53,161 nt of DNA from an uncultured Opitutia bacterium (GTDB taxonomy: Bacteria > Verrucomicrobiota > Verrucomicrobiia > Opitutales > UBA953). The DNA is taken from NCBI GenBank assembly GCA_903909465.1, contig CAIVVQ010000073.1:1-53161 (forward strand), given 5' to 3'. The translations under genes and the position numbers were made by a program. Positions 18,514 to 27,158 of this stretch are shown piece after piece (positions within the stretch are counted from its first letter, which is position 1; the number at the start of each line of letters is the position of its first letter). Under the pieces are notes generated by a model that saw only the letters and a program-made list of their open reading frames with translations, had not been told where the DNA came from and made no database searches.

Positions 18514-19995
18514 TTAGTCCAAGTTGATTAGTCGCTGATGCTCTTCTGCGGTTAGCTTTTTGCGCAATAAGACTGGTGCATTCCACGGATCAAATTTTTC
18601 CAGCCTCTCAGTCTCCGCATTGGGACGAGCAAATCCAGCGGCCACCTCGTTTAGCATGGCAGCAGCAAACGAATATGAGCTGTTTGCTGTTAATACAAAG
18701 TCCGCCTTAGACATAACGTAAAAGTCGAAATAGGCTACCAGGCTCGCATCGATTCCTAAATTATCCGCACACACAACCAAGTTTCCGGGGAAGCGATGAA
18801 GGTACGGGGCGGGGGTTTCCGAGCAAATATAAATCTGCCACTCTTCTGGGTTAATGGAGTTTTCGATAATCCATTTTTCATACCAAGCGCATGGTGCACG
18901 GAAGAACCATTCGGTTCCGTAATCGCCCCGCCTTAAATGAACCGCCAAGATTCGGGGGCGCCGCAATCGAAGGGTGCGAATTTTTTCCTGAAAAAACGAA
19001 TCAATGTTGGGAAGGAAACGAAAAAGCCCGCGGATATATTCTTTTTCTGAAGCGAAACACGAAGATTGCCCCACGAAGTACCCCACGAAATCTGTGGACT
19101 GGAAGGAGGGGTCCCGCCTCTGAAAAAAGTGAGCCCATTCAGAGGAAGGCTCCGTTTCCGGCGATACTTGATTCAATAAAACCGGGTCGGCCCATTCCGG
19201 TAGATTGAGAATAGGAACCGGGTCTTTAAAACCGAAAAGCTCTTGCCCGACCCATGGCGGAGTTTGCACAATGGCGCCTTGTGCTTTTGCCACTAGTCGT
19301 AGGAACATGTACTGAAAGACTTGGTTCGCGAAACGTCCATTGCGCCCTAAAGACTTCATCATCACCACGGGCTTTCGTACATAAAAGGCGTCGCCCCATG
19401 TTGGATGATGGGGCGTCACCATCGCAGCACGATTAAATTTAAAAGAGGCCATGAAGGACTCGATTTCGTCCAACATGGCACAGCCACGATAGAGCTCCTC
19501 GAGATTAACCTCCGTATTGATTGCATCAATGTGTCTTAATAATTGGGTGGCACCTCGTAGCACCATTAACTCGGCGCCTTGCACATCTATATTTAAAAAA
19601 TTAAAGTCGGCGGGACTTAAACCCACTTCGTCTAACAAAGTGTCGAGTCGGCGGGCGGGCACTTCAACCTGACCGACCGATCCAATTGAGGGATAAATTT
19701 CTTTATGTTTTAAAAAAGGGAGCACGGAACTGGCCTGATCCATGGAGGCGATATTTAATATTACGGATCCATCGGAATCCATGGCAGCGGCATTGATAAC
19801 AAACACCCGCCCCGGATGCGCTTCCGCCTTAGCGCTTAAGCCTGGAATTAAAGCGGGATTGGCTTCGATAAAGAGGACTCGCTCGAAGCCCATTTGCAAG
19901 TACCCCTCGAGTTCGGACCCATGATGAGCACCCACGTGTATCACGCCTCGCGGGACGATGCCATGGGCCCTGAGCATTACACCGATATCAATCAT
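18514..19995 (-). CDS. FkbM methyltransferase fused to GT11-like fucosyltransferase
   Basis: One 493-residue frame joins two domains. Residues about 1-210 are an FkbM-type SAM methyltransferase: GVIHVGAHHGSELEG is the SAM loop and NIDVQGAELMVLRGA the family signature; this family O-methylates sugars. Residues about 215-480 look like an alpha-1,2-fucosyltransferase: GRFANQVFQYMF corresponds to the GGLGNQxFQY start motif of GT11, and HLRRGDY (353-359) is the GDP-fucose-binding HxRRxDY motif. The ATG at 19995 has AGGT just upstream and follows the previous gene by one base; a TTG start at 20031 is rejected. The fusion could fucosylate and methylate the same residue, for example capping a chain. 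GDP-fucose would come from gmd/fcl. Confidence 0.85.
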   Translation of the reverse strand: MIDIGVMLRAHGIVPRGVIHVGAHHGSELEGYLQMGFERVLFIEANPALIPGLSAKAEAHPGRVFVINAAAMDSDGSVILNIASMDQASSVLPFLKHKEIYPSIGSVGQVEVPARRLDTLLDEVGLSPADFNFLNIDVQGAELMVLRGATQLLRHIDAINTEVNLEELYRGCAMLDEIESFMASFKFNRAAMVTPHHPTWGDAFYVRKPVVMMKSLGRNGRFANQVFQYMFLRLVAKAQGAIVQTPPWVGQELFGFKDPVPILNLPEWADPVLLNQVSPETEPSSEWAHFFQRRDPSFQSTDFVGYFVGQSSCFASEKEYIRGLFRFLPNIDSFFQEKIRTLRLRRPRILAVHLRRGDYGTEWFFRAPCAWYEKWIIENSINPEEWQIYICSETPAPYLHRFPGNLVVCADNLGIDASLVAYFDFYVMSKADFVLTANSSYSFAAAMLNEVAAGFARPNAETERLEKFDPWNAPVLLRKKLTAEEHQRLINLD

Positions 19996-19996
19996 C

Positions 19997-20884
19997 TTAC
20001 CTATTCTTTGGTTCGTGCATGGGTGCGTCAAGCATTGCAGACAAGGTCTGCTTGATTGTCATCGTCGACTTGCGCCCCGTCAGTTCCAACAACTTATCGG
20101 TGCACCCGTAGAGAATTTGGATTTCATTCGGACGCATCAAGGCGGGGCTCTGCTCAACTTTAATTTCGTGCCCAGTAATCTCTTGGCAGGTTAAGACAAT
20201 GTCACGGACGCTGATTAAATTGCCCGAACAGAAATTTACAATCTGCCCAGTATAATCGGCCTCAAACATGGCCATGTAATACTGAATGATGTCCCGCACG
20301 TCTGAAAAGTCGCGCTCAATAGAAATATCTCCGAGGGTTAATTTCGGCGCCTTTGTCTTGAAGTGCTGGATGATTTTCGGAATTAAGAATTTTTCGCTTT
20401 GGCCCGTGCCGGTATAATTAAATGAGCGGGTCACAAATATCGGGGTCTCCTTCGACCATTTTTTGGCCAAGGCCTCCATTTCAATTTTGCTCGCTGCATA
20501 TTCACTGATTCGGACCAGTGGCGCCGACTCCGAAATCCTCCCACCTTGATTGCCGTAAACGTGCGCTGAACTGGCCAAGGCAATCGCCGGCGGGGTTGGC
20601 ATCGCCGCACAACCCTTAATTAGATTCTCGGTCTGAGTGACGTGCACGTCCTTAAATAATGGAGCCAAGTTTGGGTCAGTGCCGTAGACCCCGGTCAAAT
20701 GCAGCACTCGTTCGGGGCGAATCTCTCGCAATAACGCTTTGATCGCCGCTTCGTCTCGAAAATCGCATTTTATTGCCGTGTCTAAAGTAGTCGACGTAGC
20801 AAAAACATCCTCTCCGCGCGCTTTTAGATGCGAGATGAAATGCTGAGCAGTGAAGCCGCGGGCGCCTGTGATTAGCCATCTCAT
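19997..20884 (-). CDS. rmd: GDP-4-keto-6-deoxymannose reductase-like SDR
   Basis: A 295-residue extended SDR protein. RWLITGARGFTAQHF is the NAD(P) site, SSAHVYG and YAASKIEME carry the catalytic residues, and RSFNYTGTGQSEKFLIPKI plus DFSDVRDIIQYY match the RMD branch (GDP-6-deoxy-D-lyxo-4-hexulose reductase). The late MRPNEIQILYG.TDKL block also fits RMD. It would reduce the Gmd product to GDP-D-rhamnose, sharing that intermediate with fcl. Gmd itself is about 28 kb away at 48623. Starts at ATG 20896 or a longer frame are possible; 20884 gives the first Rossmann strand directly. Other 4-keto sugar reductases cannot be excluded. Confidence 0.78.
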   Translation of the reverse strand: MRWLITGARGFTAQHFISHLKARGEDVFATSTTLDTAIKCDFRDEAAIKALLREIRPERVLHLTGVYGTDPNLAPLFKDVHVTQTENLIKGCAAMPTPPAIALASSAHVYGNQGGRISESAPLVRISEYAASKIEMEALAKKWSKETPIFVTRSFNYTGTGQSEKFLIPKIIQHFKTKAPKLTLGDISIERDFSDVRDIIQYYMAMFEADYTGQIVNFCSGNLISVRDIVLTCQEITGHEIKVEQSPALMRPNEIQILYGCTDKLLELTGRKSTMTIKQTLSAMLDAPMHEPKNR

Positions 20885-21019
20885 GGAAGAAAACATTCTG
20901 TCGCATTTAATCGTTTTGCAACCCACTTATCGCACCCGCGACGGGAGATTAACGATAATAAATGCAATCATCTTGAGGTTTCAGACTTCCTTTAAATACG
21001 GAGTTTAATACCGTTAGGC

Positions 21020-22078
21020 ATGGCAAAAGACACCATCGGCATTGGCATCTGGGGAACCGGCATGATTGCCGAATTCCATGCTCAGGCCTTGGCCGAAATT
21101 CCTAATGCAAAATTGGTTGCCGCACATAATCGTACCGTCGAAAAGGGGAAGGCCTTCGCCGCCAAGCATCGGATCGCCTACGCTGAAACACCCGAAGCGC
21201 TTTTATCCAATCCCTCAATTCATGCCGTCTGCCTCTGCACGCCGAGCGGCGACCACCTCGGGCCCGCACTCGCCTGCGCCCAAGCGGGGAAGCACGTCAT
21301 CGTAGAAAAACCACTCGAAGTCACACTCGCACGTTGCGACGAAATGATTGCAGCGTGCAAAAAAGCCGCCGTGCAAATCGGAGGCATTCTCCCTCGGCGA
21401 TTTGGCGCGGGAGCGGTGGCACTAAAAGCCGCGATTCAAACTCAACGTTTTGGGAAAATCACCTTGGCCAGCGCCCTTATTCCGTGGTGGCGCAGCCAGG
21501 AGTATTACGACTCCGCCGCTTGGCGCGGCACTCAACAGTTTGACGGCGGTGGCGCCCTCATGAATCAAGGCATTCATACGATCGATCTACTTCTTTGGCT
21601 TCTAGGGCCTGCGACGAGAGTTTCTGCAACGATGGGGTTGATGGCGCATAAAAATATTGAGGTCGAAGATGTCGCAGCGGGCTGGATTGAATTTACCAAC
21701 GGTGCACGCGCAACAATTGCAGGTTCAACAGCCTGTTGGTCTAAAGACGGATTTCCTGCCGAAATTCGTATCCATGGCACCACGGGCTCAGCCATCTTGC
21801 GCGATGATCAACTGACTGCGTTTGAGTTCGCGTCATCACTGCCGTCAGACTCCGGCAACATTTTATCGAGCGAAAATTTAAGGGGCGCCGGAGCCAACGA
21901 CCCCAAGGCCATTGGTCACGCTTGGCATAAAGCAAACTTATCGGAAATCATCGATGCCCTCATCGCCGGACGCGAGCCCGCCATTAACGGAGCCGAAGGA
22001 CGCAAGGCCGTGGAACTCATTCTTGCCCTTTACCAATCCGCCCACAACAAAGGCGCCCCCGTCCCCATCAAGGGCTGA
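21020..22078 (+). CDS. Gfo/Idh/MocA-family sugar oxidoreductase
   Basis: A 352-residue NAD(P)-dependent dehydrogenase. The N-terminal Rossmann domain begins GIGIWGTGMIAEFHAQAL; VEKPLEVTLARCD contains the EKP motif whose Lys is catalytic. The C-terminal alpha/beta domain has GGGALMNQGIHTIDLLLW, with the family's His in the active site. Such enzymes oxidise or reduce sugars, including nucleotide-sugars in capsule pathways (WbpB/WlbA type) and free sugars in catabolism. It heads a three-gene plus-strand unit with the DUF4838 protein and the PglC-like transferase, and diverges from the rmd-like gene. The exact substrate is unknown. Confidence 0.88.
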   Translation: MAKDTIGIGIWGTGMIAEFHAQALAEIPNAKLVAAHNRTVEKGKAFAAKHRIAYAETPEALLSNPSIHAVCLCTPSGDHLGPALACAQAGKHVIVEKPLEVTLARCDEMIAACKKAAVQIGGILPRRFGAGAVALKAAIQTQRFGKITLASALIPWWRSQEYYDSAAWRGTQQFDGGGALMNQGIHTIDLLLWLLGPATRVSATMGLMAHKNIEVEDVAAGWIEFTNGARATIAGSTACWSKDGFPAEIRIHGTTGSAILRDDQLTAFEFASSLPSDSGNILSSENLRGAGANDPKAIGHAWHKANLSEIIDALIAGREPAINGAEGRKAVELILALYQSAHNKGAPVPIKG

Positions 22079-22119
22079 TTGGGTCTTCCACTTTTGTGAA
22101 TGGGGTGCTTAATTATGGC

Positions 22120-24426
22120 ATGCGACGACTGTTGGGGATTATTGGGGCGCTTGGCTTATGCCTAACGGCAAGGGCGGAGGTTAAGCTTTTTGAAAATAAT
22201 CGCTGGCAGGGGCCGATTGTGATTTCGCAAAATGCAGAACTCGACGAGTGGTACGCCGCCCAAAATCTTGCCGACTGGTGTGAGCGCGTCACTGGGCAAC
22301 GGCCAGAAATCTTTGGAGAGTCGCCCAATAAAAAAACTCCCGATGTAGGAGTTTTCGTCGGCCGTACGCTGGCAGCGCTAGCGGGTAAAATTTCCGCGCC
22401 CACAGGCCAGGGTGATACGGCTATTCGCGCCACGATTGAAGGCAGGGTTTTTCTGCTAGGTAATAATCCAGGCGCTACGCGCATTGCGGTGGGTCGTTTT
22501 TGTGAACAGCACCTAGGGATCACATTTGTGCTTCCGGACATCAAGGGAGCCGACTGGATGCCGCTCAAGGAAGTCGCCCTGCCCACCCCCGACACCTTTC
22601 AGCCAAAGTTTAACTGGCGCAGTATTGGCGGATTCCGGAGCGGCCCGACCCAAGACTGGTGCTACCTCATTGGATACGGCCAAGCTCCTCAATGCGGACA
22701 CAGCCTTTACGCAGCTTTCTCGAAAAAATATACAGACGACGACCCGACACTCTTGGCCGACTTGGGTAACGGCCGCGTAACCGAATCTAATTTTGAATTC
22801 ACCCCAAACCCCAACCTCGGCCATCCCGGCGCTGCAAAGATTGGCGCAGAATACACCCTACATTTCTTGGAGAAAAATCCTTCTGAATTTTGCGCGCCGT
22901 TAGGCGTGAACGATACTACTGATTTCGACCGTTCATCCAAAAGCGAAGGATGGTACCGAGAGCGACCCGTCCGCACCGACTACCTGATAAATTTTCTTAA
23001 TCGCGTAGCTCAAGAGAAATGGAGGCCTGATGATAGCGCGCCACACGCCATCGGCACGCTCGCTTATCTGCATACGCAGCGAGCCCCAAGCATCGCAGCC
23101 AACCCAGATATTTTCCCATTTATTTGTGCTGATCGCATGGCCTATGCCAATCGCGACTTCGCCATGGCGGATGCCGAGAACCTCATCGCCTGGAAAAAGT
23201 CAGGGGTCAAACACCTCGGCATCTACGATTACTGGCACGGCACTAACCAATGCGTGCCACGTATCAATTTTACGGCTCAGGCCCTTTCAATTAAAACGGC
23301 TGCCGACATTGGCGTGTCGGCGTGGACGGCCGAGATGGGGCGTCCCTGGGTGGTTGATGCGCCCAAGGCTTGGCTGGGGGCGAAGCTTCTCATCGATCCG
23401 AGCGCCGACGCCGAGGGCCTACTGAATCAATGGTTTGAAGCCGCCTACGGACCCGCCGCCAAATCCATGCGCGAGGCGTACCGCGTGATCGAAGGAGCTT
23501 GGTCACGCGCTGCGATCAACGGTGGCGCCAACCAATGGCTTCGTCACTACGTCGACGAAAAAGGCACGTGGGTTTTAGGCGATAGCGAAGTCGCACTTAT
23601 TAATCAGCACCTTGCTGAGGTGAGTCGCGCCCTCGCCAAAGCAACCTCTACGCCGCGCTTGGCGAATCAGCAATGGCGAGCCGAACAATTTAAACTGAAT
23701 TGGGAAGTCGTTTTGTCTTTCCGAGAAGTGGTGCGGGCACGTCAACGCATTGCGAAAACGCCCGACGAGGCGATGGCCTGCCTCCAGGGTTTAATTGCGG
23801 CAGAGCAAAAATGTAAAGCGCTGCAAGAGTCATACAATCTAGCGTGGGGAGCCGTCGGAGATTCAATGAACTGGATGAGTTTTATTCCGACAGACCCTCG
23901 GGCTGCGTGGCTAGAAATTATCGGAAAAAATCCTGGACCCTCTAGCGAGGTTAGTAAATTAGTGCGTCTTGATACCACGGGGCTGAGCGTCTTAATTGAT
24001 TTTTATCAGCAACATGCGGCAAGCGTTGCGACTATGAGCAGGCCACAAGATTTTACGGCCTTTAATCAAGACTGGCACGTCAAGCTGGCCGGCAATCAGT
24101 TCTCGGACATCAATTACCACGAAGGCCTGCTGCAGGTGAATAACGACTCGGGCACCTTGACCTACAAGGCCGCGGTCAAGCCGGGTGAAATCATAAACTT
24201 AAGCGTGAAACTCGCACAACCCAGCGGGGCGACCCGACTGGGCTTAAAGTTCACAGGTGGCGAGCAATCGTTGAAACGTTCAGTGCAATACGGCGAGCAA
24301 TCGACCTCGGTCATCATGATTGCACCCAAAGGCTCGACGGAAGTTGAATTTGAAATCGTGTTTACCGATAATATTAATCTAATCTCCCTGCAGGCCAGTC
24401 GGCTTGACCCTAAAGCCAACCCATGA
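22120..24426 (+). CDS. Secreted DUF4838-like protein
   Basis: A 768-residue protein from ATG 22120; the N-terminus MRRLLGIIGALGLCLTARA is a signal peptide, so it is exported. A GTG at 22096 would extend it by eight codons. An alpha-glucuronidase-like N-terminal domain is suggested by AAQNLADWCERVTG and VFLLGNNPGATRIAVGRFCE; the central part (WYRERPVRTDYLINF, GIYDYWHGTNQCVPRINF, TAEMGRPWVVDAPKAWLGAKL) fits DUF4838, a family frequent in Verrucomicrobiota and Planctomycetota. The C-terminal 140 residues resemble a carbohydrate-binding beta domain. It lies 42 bases after the oxidoreductase and overlaps the phosphoglycosyl transferase by ATGA. A periplasmic glycoside hydrolase acting on the exported glycan is plausible but unproven. 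Confidence 0.75.
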   Translation: MRRLLGIIGALGLCLTARAEVKLFENNRWQGPIVISQNAELDEWYAAQNLADWCERVTGQRPEIFGESPNKKTPDVGVFVGRTLAALAGKISAPTGQGDTAIRATIEGRVFLLGNNPGATRIAVGRFCEQHLGITFVLPDIKGADWMPLKEVALPTPDTFQPKFNWRSIGGFRSGPTQDWCYLIGYGQAPQCGHSLYAAFSKKYTDDDPTLLADLGNGRVTESNFEFTPNPNLGHPGAAKIGAEYTLHFLEKNPSEFCAPLGVNDTTDFDRSSKSEGWYRERPVRTDYLINFLNRVAQEKWRPDDSAPHAIGTLAYLHTQRAPSIAANPDIFPFICADRMAYANRDFAMADAENLIAWKKSGVKHLGIYDYWHGTNQCVPRINFTAQALSIKTAADIGVSAWTAEMGRPWVVDAPKAWLGAKLLIDPSADAEGLLNQWFEAAYGPAAKSMREAYRVIEGAWSRAAINGGANQWLRHYVDEKGTWVLGDSEVALINQHLAEVSRALAKATSTPRLANQQWRAEQFKLNWEVVLSFREVVRARQRIAKTPDEAMACLQGLIAAEQKCKALQESYNLAWGAVGDSMNWMSFIPTDPRAAWLEIIGKNPGPSSEVSKLVRLDTTGLSVLIDFYQQHAASVATMSRPQDFTAFNQDWHVKLAGNQFSDINYHEGLLQVNNDSGTLTYKAAVKPGEIINLSVKLAQPSGATRLGLKFTGGEQSLKRSVQYGEQSTSVIMIAPKGSTEVEFEIVFTDNINLISLQASRLDPKANP

Positions 24427-25013
24427 TTAAGAGAATTTTTGATATTTGCTTCGCTTTGGCTTGGTTAATCTTTTTCGCACCACTCCTAATCGTCGTAGCA
24501 CTTCTGGTCCGGATCAAACTCGGGTCGCCCATCTTTTTCATCCAAGACCGGCCTGGCAAAAATGGTGCGCCCTTCCGCATGGTCAAGTTCCGGACGATGA
24601 TTGACGCGCGCGACGCCCATGGCGAATTGCTGCCTGACGAAACTCGCCTCACTCCCTTTGGAAAACTGCTGCGGTCTACTACGCTCGATGAGTTTCCAGA
24701 AATGTGGAATGTGCTGCTAGGCGACATGAGCGTCGTTGGTCCACGGCCTCTACTGATGCGCTACCTGCCTCGTTATAATGTCTCCCAGGCGCGTCGTATG
24801 GAAGTTAAGCCAGGCGTCACCGGCTGGGCCCAAGTGAATGGGCGCAATGCCCTGAGCTGGGACGATAAATTTGCTTACGATGTTTGGTATGTGGAAAATC
24901 AAAGCTTGTGGCTGGATATAAAAATTATCCTCAAAACCTTTTTTGTCGTTTTCCGCCGCCGTGGCATTAATTCCGAAAAAGCCGCGACAATGGAAGAGTT
25001 TATGGGAAGTTAG
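24423..25013 (+). CDS. PglC-like phosphoglycosyl transferase
   Basis: At 196 residues this is the small, monotopic phosphoglycosyl transferase type, which moves a sugar-1-phosphate from a UDP-sugar to undecaprenyl phosphate and so starts glycan assembly. An N-terminal re-entrant hydrophobic helix (ICFALAWLIFFAPLLIVVAL) is followed by GSPIFFIQDRPG, FRMVKFRTM, the catalytic Asp-Glu pair in TTLDEFPEMWNVL, GDMSVVGPRPLL and KPGVTGWAQVNGRN. The size and lack of extra membrane helices separate it from WbaP/WcaJ. It overlaps the DUF4838 gene. PglD- and PglE-like genes lie just downstream in the opposite operon, so a bacillosamine-like or N-acylated amino sugar is a likely substrate. Confidence 0.93.
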   Translation: MIKRIFDICFALAWLIFFAPLLIVVALLVRIKLGSPIFFIQDRPGKNGAPFRMVKFRTMIDARDAHGELLPDETRLTPFGKLLRSTTLDEFPEMWNVLLGDMSVVGPRPLLMRYLPRYNVSQARRMEVKPGVTGWAQVNGRNALSWDDKFAYDVWYVENQSLWLDIKIILKTFFVVFRRRGINSEKAATMEEFMGS

Positions 25014-25186
25014 GGGGCAGGCTGGCAAGGTGACACGGTGACAAGGGGAAATTCAGATACTATATATCAGGAGCTCCGGCCCTAAACCCGAACACCAGAG
25101 GCCAAATACTTACACCAGATTTATCCCTGGCCTTGGAATCAAATGCAGCACGCATTTCCCCGTGTCACCTTGCCAACGCGCCCCCT
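25013..25186. repeat. Small element bounded by inverted repeats (MITE/REP-like)
   Basis: The left arm begins at the stop codon of the PglC-like gene (GGGGGCAGGCTGGCAAGG, then TGACACGG...GGGGAAA, to about 25051). The right arm at 25154-25186 (TTTCCCCGTGTCACC, then TTGCCAACGCGCCCCC) is its reverse complement, with one small insertion and a few changes. About 100 bases between them hold no gene and contain ATACTATATATC. The arms are the same family as the repeat at 812-903. The element has no transposase; whether it moves is unknown. Confidence 0.65.
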
Positions 25187-25199
25187 GAACTTTTGGCAC

Positions 25200-25223
25200 A
25201 AAAAAACCGCCTGCGTGGCGGTT
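25200..25223 (-). terminator. Rho-independent terminator of the acyl-sugar operon
   Basis: Read on the minus strand, AACCGCC-ACGCA-GGCGGTT forms a seven-base-pair stem with a five-base loop, followed by a run of T. It lies about 30 bases after the stop of the DegT aminotransferase, the last gene of the minus-strand operon. On the plus strand the tail is not T-rich, so it is one-directional. Confidence 0.85.
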
Positions 25224-25254
25224 AAGTTGTAATTATAAAAATTATTTAGGCTTA

Positions 25255-26379
25255 TTATGTTAGCAGGCTTAGCGCTCCATCAATGACTTTGGCCCGTTCG
25301 GCGTCGGACATTCCAGAACCCGAAGGCACACAAACTCCTTGATCAAAAAGCTTATCGCTCACTCCCCTTCCGAAATATTCTGCGCCCGAGAAAATGGGCT
25401 GCTGGTGTAGCGGCTTCCAGATTGGGCGACTCTCAATATCGAGTTTCTCGAGCCCAAGGCGCAGGTCCTCACGCGCAACTTTTGCATGCTTGGGGTCAAC
25501 CAAGAGACAGGTGAGCCAGCGCGTTGACTTACCCCACGGGGCTTCAGGTTGCATCGTGATACCAGGAATATTTTTGAAGGCCGCAGCATAAGCGTCAAAG
25601 TGAGCGCGGCGGCGGGCGACCTTTTGCTTTAGTTGACTCAACTGACCACGGCCAATGCCCGCACAGACATTACTGAGTCGATAATTATAACCTATGGTAG
25701 AGTGTTGATAGTGCGGTGCAGTATCGCGGGCTTGTGTTGCCAAGAAGCGGGCCTGCCGGGCCATCTCCGCATCAGCAGTTACGAGCATACCGCCGCCTGA
25801 TGTAGTGATAATCTTATTGCCGTTAAATGAATGAATGCCCGCGAGGCCAATCGAACCTGGAGCCTTGTCGTGATAAGTCGCACCCAAGGCCTCGGCGGCA
25901 TCTTCAATGAGCTTCACGCCATACTTGTCGCAGCAGCCCTTAATTGGATTAATGTCTGCCGACTGACCATAAAGGTGTACGAGCACTAACGCCTTGGGTG
26001 CCTTGCCTGCCTTGGCTTTGCGTTCAATTACCTCAGTCAGAATGGCCGGATCCATATTCCAGCTTTGCTCTTCACAATCAATAAAGACTGGCTTTGCCCC
26101 GAGGTATGTAATTGGGGCCGCGGATGCCACAAAAGTGAGAGACGAACAAAGCACTTCATCGCCAGGGCCAACGCCAGCAAGGCGCAACGCCAAGTGTAAG
26201 GCAGCCGTTCCAGATGAGAGCGCCACTGCGTGCGGCGAACCGACCGCAGTCGCAAACTCTTTCTCGAAGGCCTCAATGTGTGGACCAACGGGGGCGATCC
26301 AGTTGGTAGAGAAAGCCTCTAGGACGTGGTTCAACTCGGCTTGACCGATGTCGGGTGCAGATAGGTAAATGCGGGGCAT
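25255..26379 (-). CDS. DegT/DnrJ/EryC1 aminotransferase, PglE-like
   Basis: A 374-residue PLP-dependent aminotransferase that turns a 4-keto nucleotide-sugar into its amino sugar. It begins IYLSAPDIGQAELNHVLEAF and has SSGTAALHLAL, IEDAAEALG with the PLP-pairing Asp160, and SFNGNKIITTSGGGM with the Schiff-base Lys189. The opening and the NWIAPVGP motif match PglE/bacillosamine transaminases well. It is the last gene of an 11-gene operon and is followed by a strong terminator. No PglF-type dehydratase is in the window; dTDP-4-keto-6-deoxyglucose from RmlB, or a UDP-4-keto sugar made elsewhere, are both candidate substrates. Confidence 0.92.
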   Translation of the reverse strand: MPRIYLSAPDIGQAELNHVLEAFSTNWIAPVGPHIEAFEKEFATAVGSPHAVALSSGTAALHLALRLAGVGPGDEVLCSSLTFVASAAPITYLGAKPVFIDCEEQSWNMDPAILTEVIERKAKAGKAPKALVLVHLYGQSADINPIKGCCDKYGVKLIEDAAEALGATYHDKAPGSIGLAGIHSFNGNKIITTSGGGMLVTADAEMARQARFLATQARDTAPHYQHSTIGYNYRLSNVCAGIGRGQLSQLKQKVARRRAHFDAYAAAFKNIPGITMQPEAPWGKSTRWLTCLLVDPKHAKVAREDLRLGLEKLDIESRPIWKPLHQQPIFSGAEYFGRGVSDKLFDQGVCVPSGSGMSDAERAKVIDGALSLLT

Positions 26380-26428
26380 GTGAGATTAAAAAGGGTTGGG
26401 GGCGGACAGGGCAAAGCACTACCAGCAA

Positions 26429-27154
26429 TCACTTCCATTCCGTGCCTTGAAAAATTCCTAGTTTTTCAAACGCGGAGAAGAGGGGTTCATTAGCTGGGTC
26501 CGTGAGTAAATCTTTAATTGGATAAAAAGACGAAATGCGGATAAACATCTGCTCGTTTTTTTGGTTTAAGCCGTATTTCTGAAAATCTTTTAAAACGAGC
26601 GGCATGCGCTCGATGCGGCCAATCAGCCCGTCGCGCCATCCTGTTTTCTGCTCCTGATAGCGATTAGGTTCAGCGTTAACCAAATGCCAAAAAATTACGT
26701 TTTGCTTTCCGCCGCTGGGCGTGACGTACTGCCCGTATTCATAGGGCTTCAGCTGACGTGTCCCGACTGCTGATTCAACACCGTAGGAACGTTCACTGCG
26801 GATGCAGCCCGCATTTACCCAGCATGAGTCAGGGTTATGTGTTCCCGCATCAGCCACCGAAATGCGTCCCGGCTCCCAATACGCAATGAAGACTAAAATT
26901 TGCTGTGCTCCTTTCGTGTAAATGACCTGTACCGCTTGATCGAAATTAAGGATTCCCTTAACGTTCGCGAGCTCCGCCGAAGAACCCGTCAACGGAATAT
27001 CTTTACGCTGCCAACCTGCAACATCACCAGGAAGGGCTTCGGCGAGCTTGCTCGTAAACCGACGCGGCGTGCTGGAAAAGAGTTCAGCAATAATTACCAG
27101 GACGACCAGCCCCGCCAAAAGGACAGCGGCTAGGATTATTGATAGTTTACGCAT
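26429..27154 (-). CDS. EpsI-like exosortase-associated protein (DUF3485)
   Basis: A 241-residue protein from ATG 27154 with one N-terminal membrane helix (LSIILAAVLLAGLVVLVIIA), then an exported domain. HNPDSCWVNAGC corresponds to the H-x-P-E-x-C signature of EpsI/DUF3485, and VIFWHLVNAEPNR and WRDGLIGRIERMP follow in the expected order. EpsI proteins accompany exosortases (fused or adjacent) in polysaccharide loci and their biochemical role is not settled. No exosortase gene is visible in the window, so this is an orphan here. It sits four bases after the acyltransferase gene, inside the acyl-sugar operon. Confidence 0.78.
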   Translation of the reverse strand: MRKLSIILAAVLLAGLVVLVIIAELFSSTPRRFTSKLAEALPGDVAGWQRKDIPLTGSSAELANVKGILNFDQAVQVIYTKGAQQILVFIAYWEPGRISVADAGTHNPDSCWVNAGCIRSERSYGVESAVGTRQLKPYEYGQYVTPSGGKQNVIFWHLVNAEPNRYQEQKTGWRDGLIGRIERMPLVLKDFQKYGLNQKNEQMFIRISSFYPIKDLLTDPANEPLFSAFEKLGIFQGTEWK

Positions 27155-27158
27155 CTGA

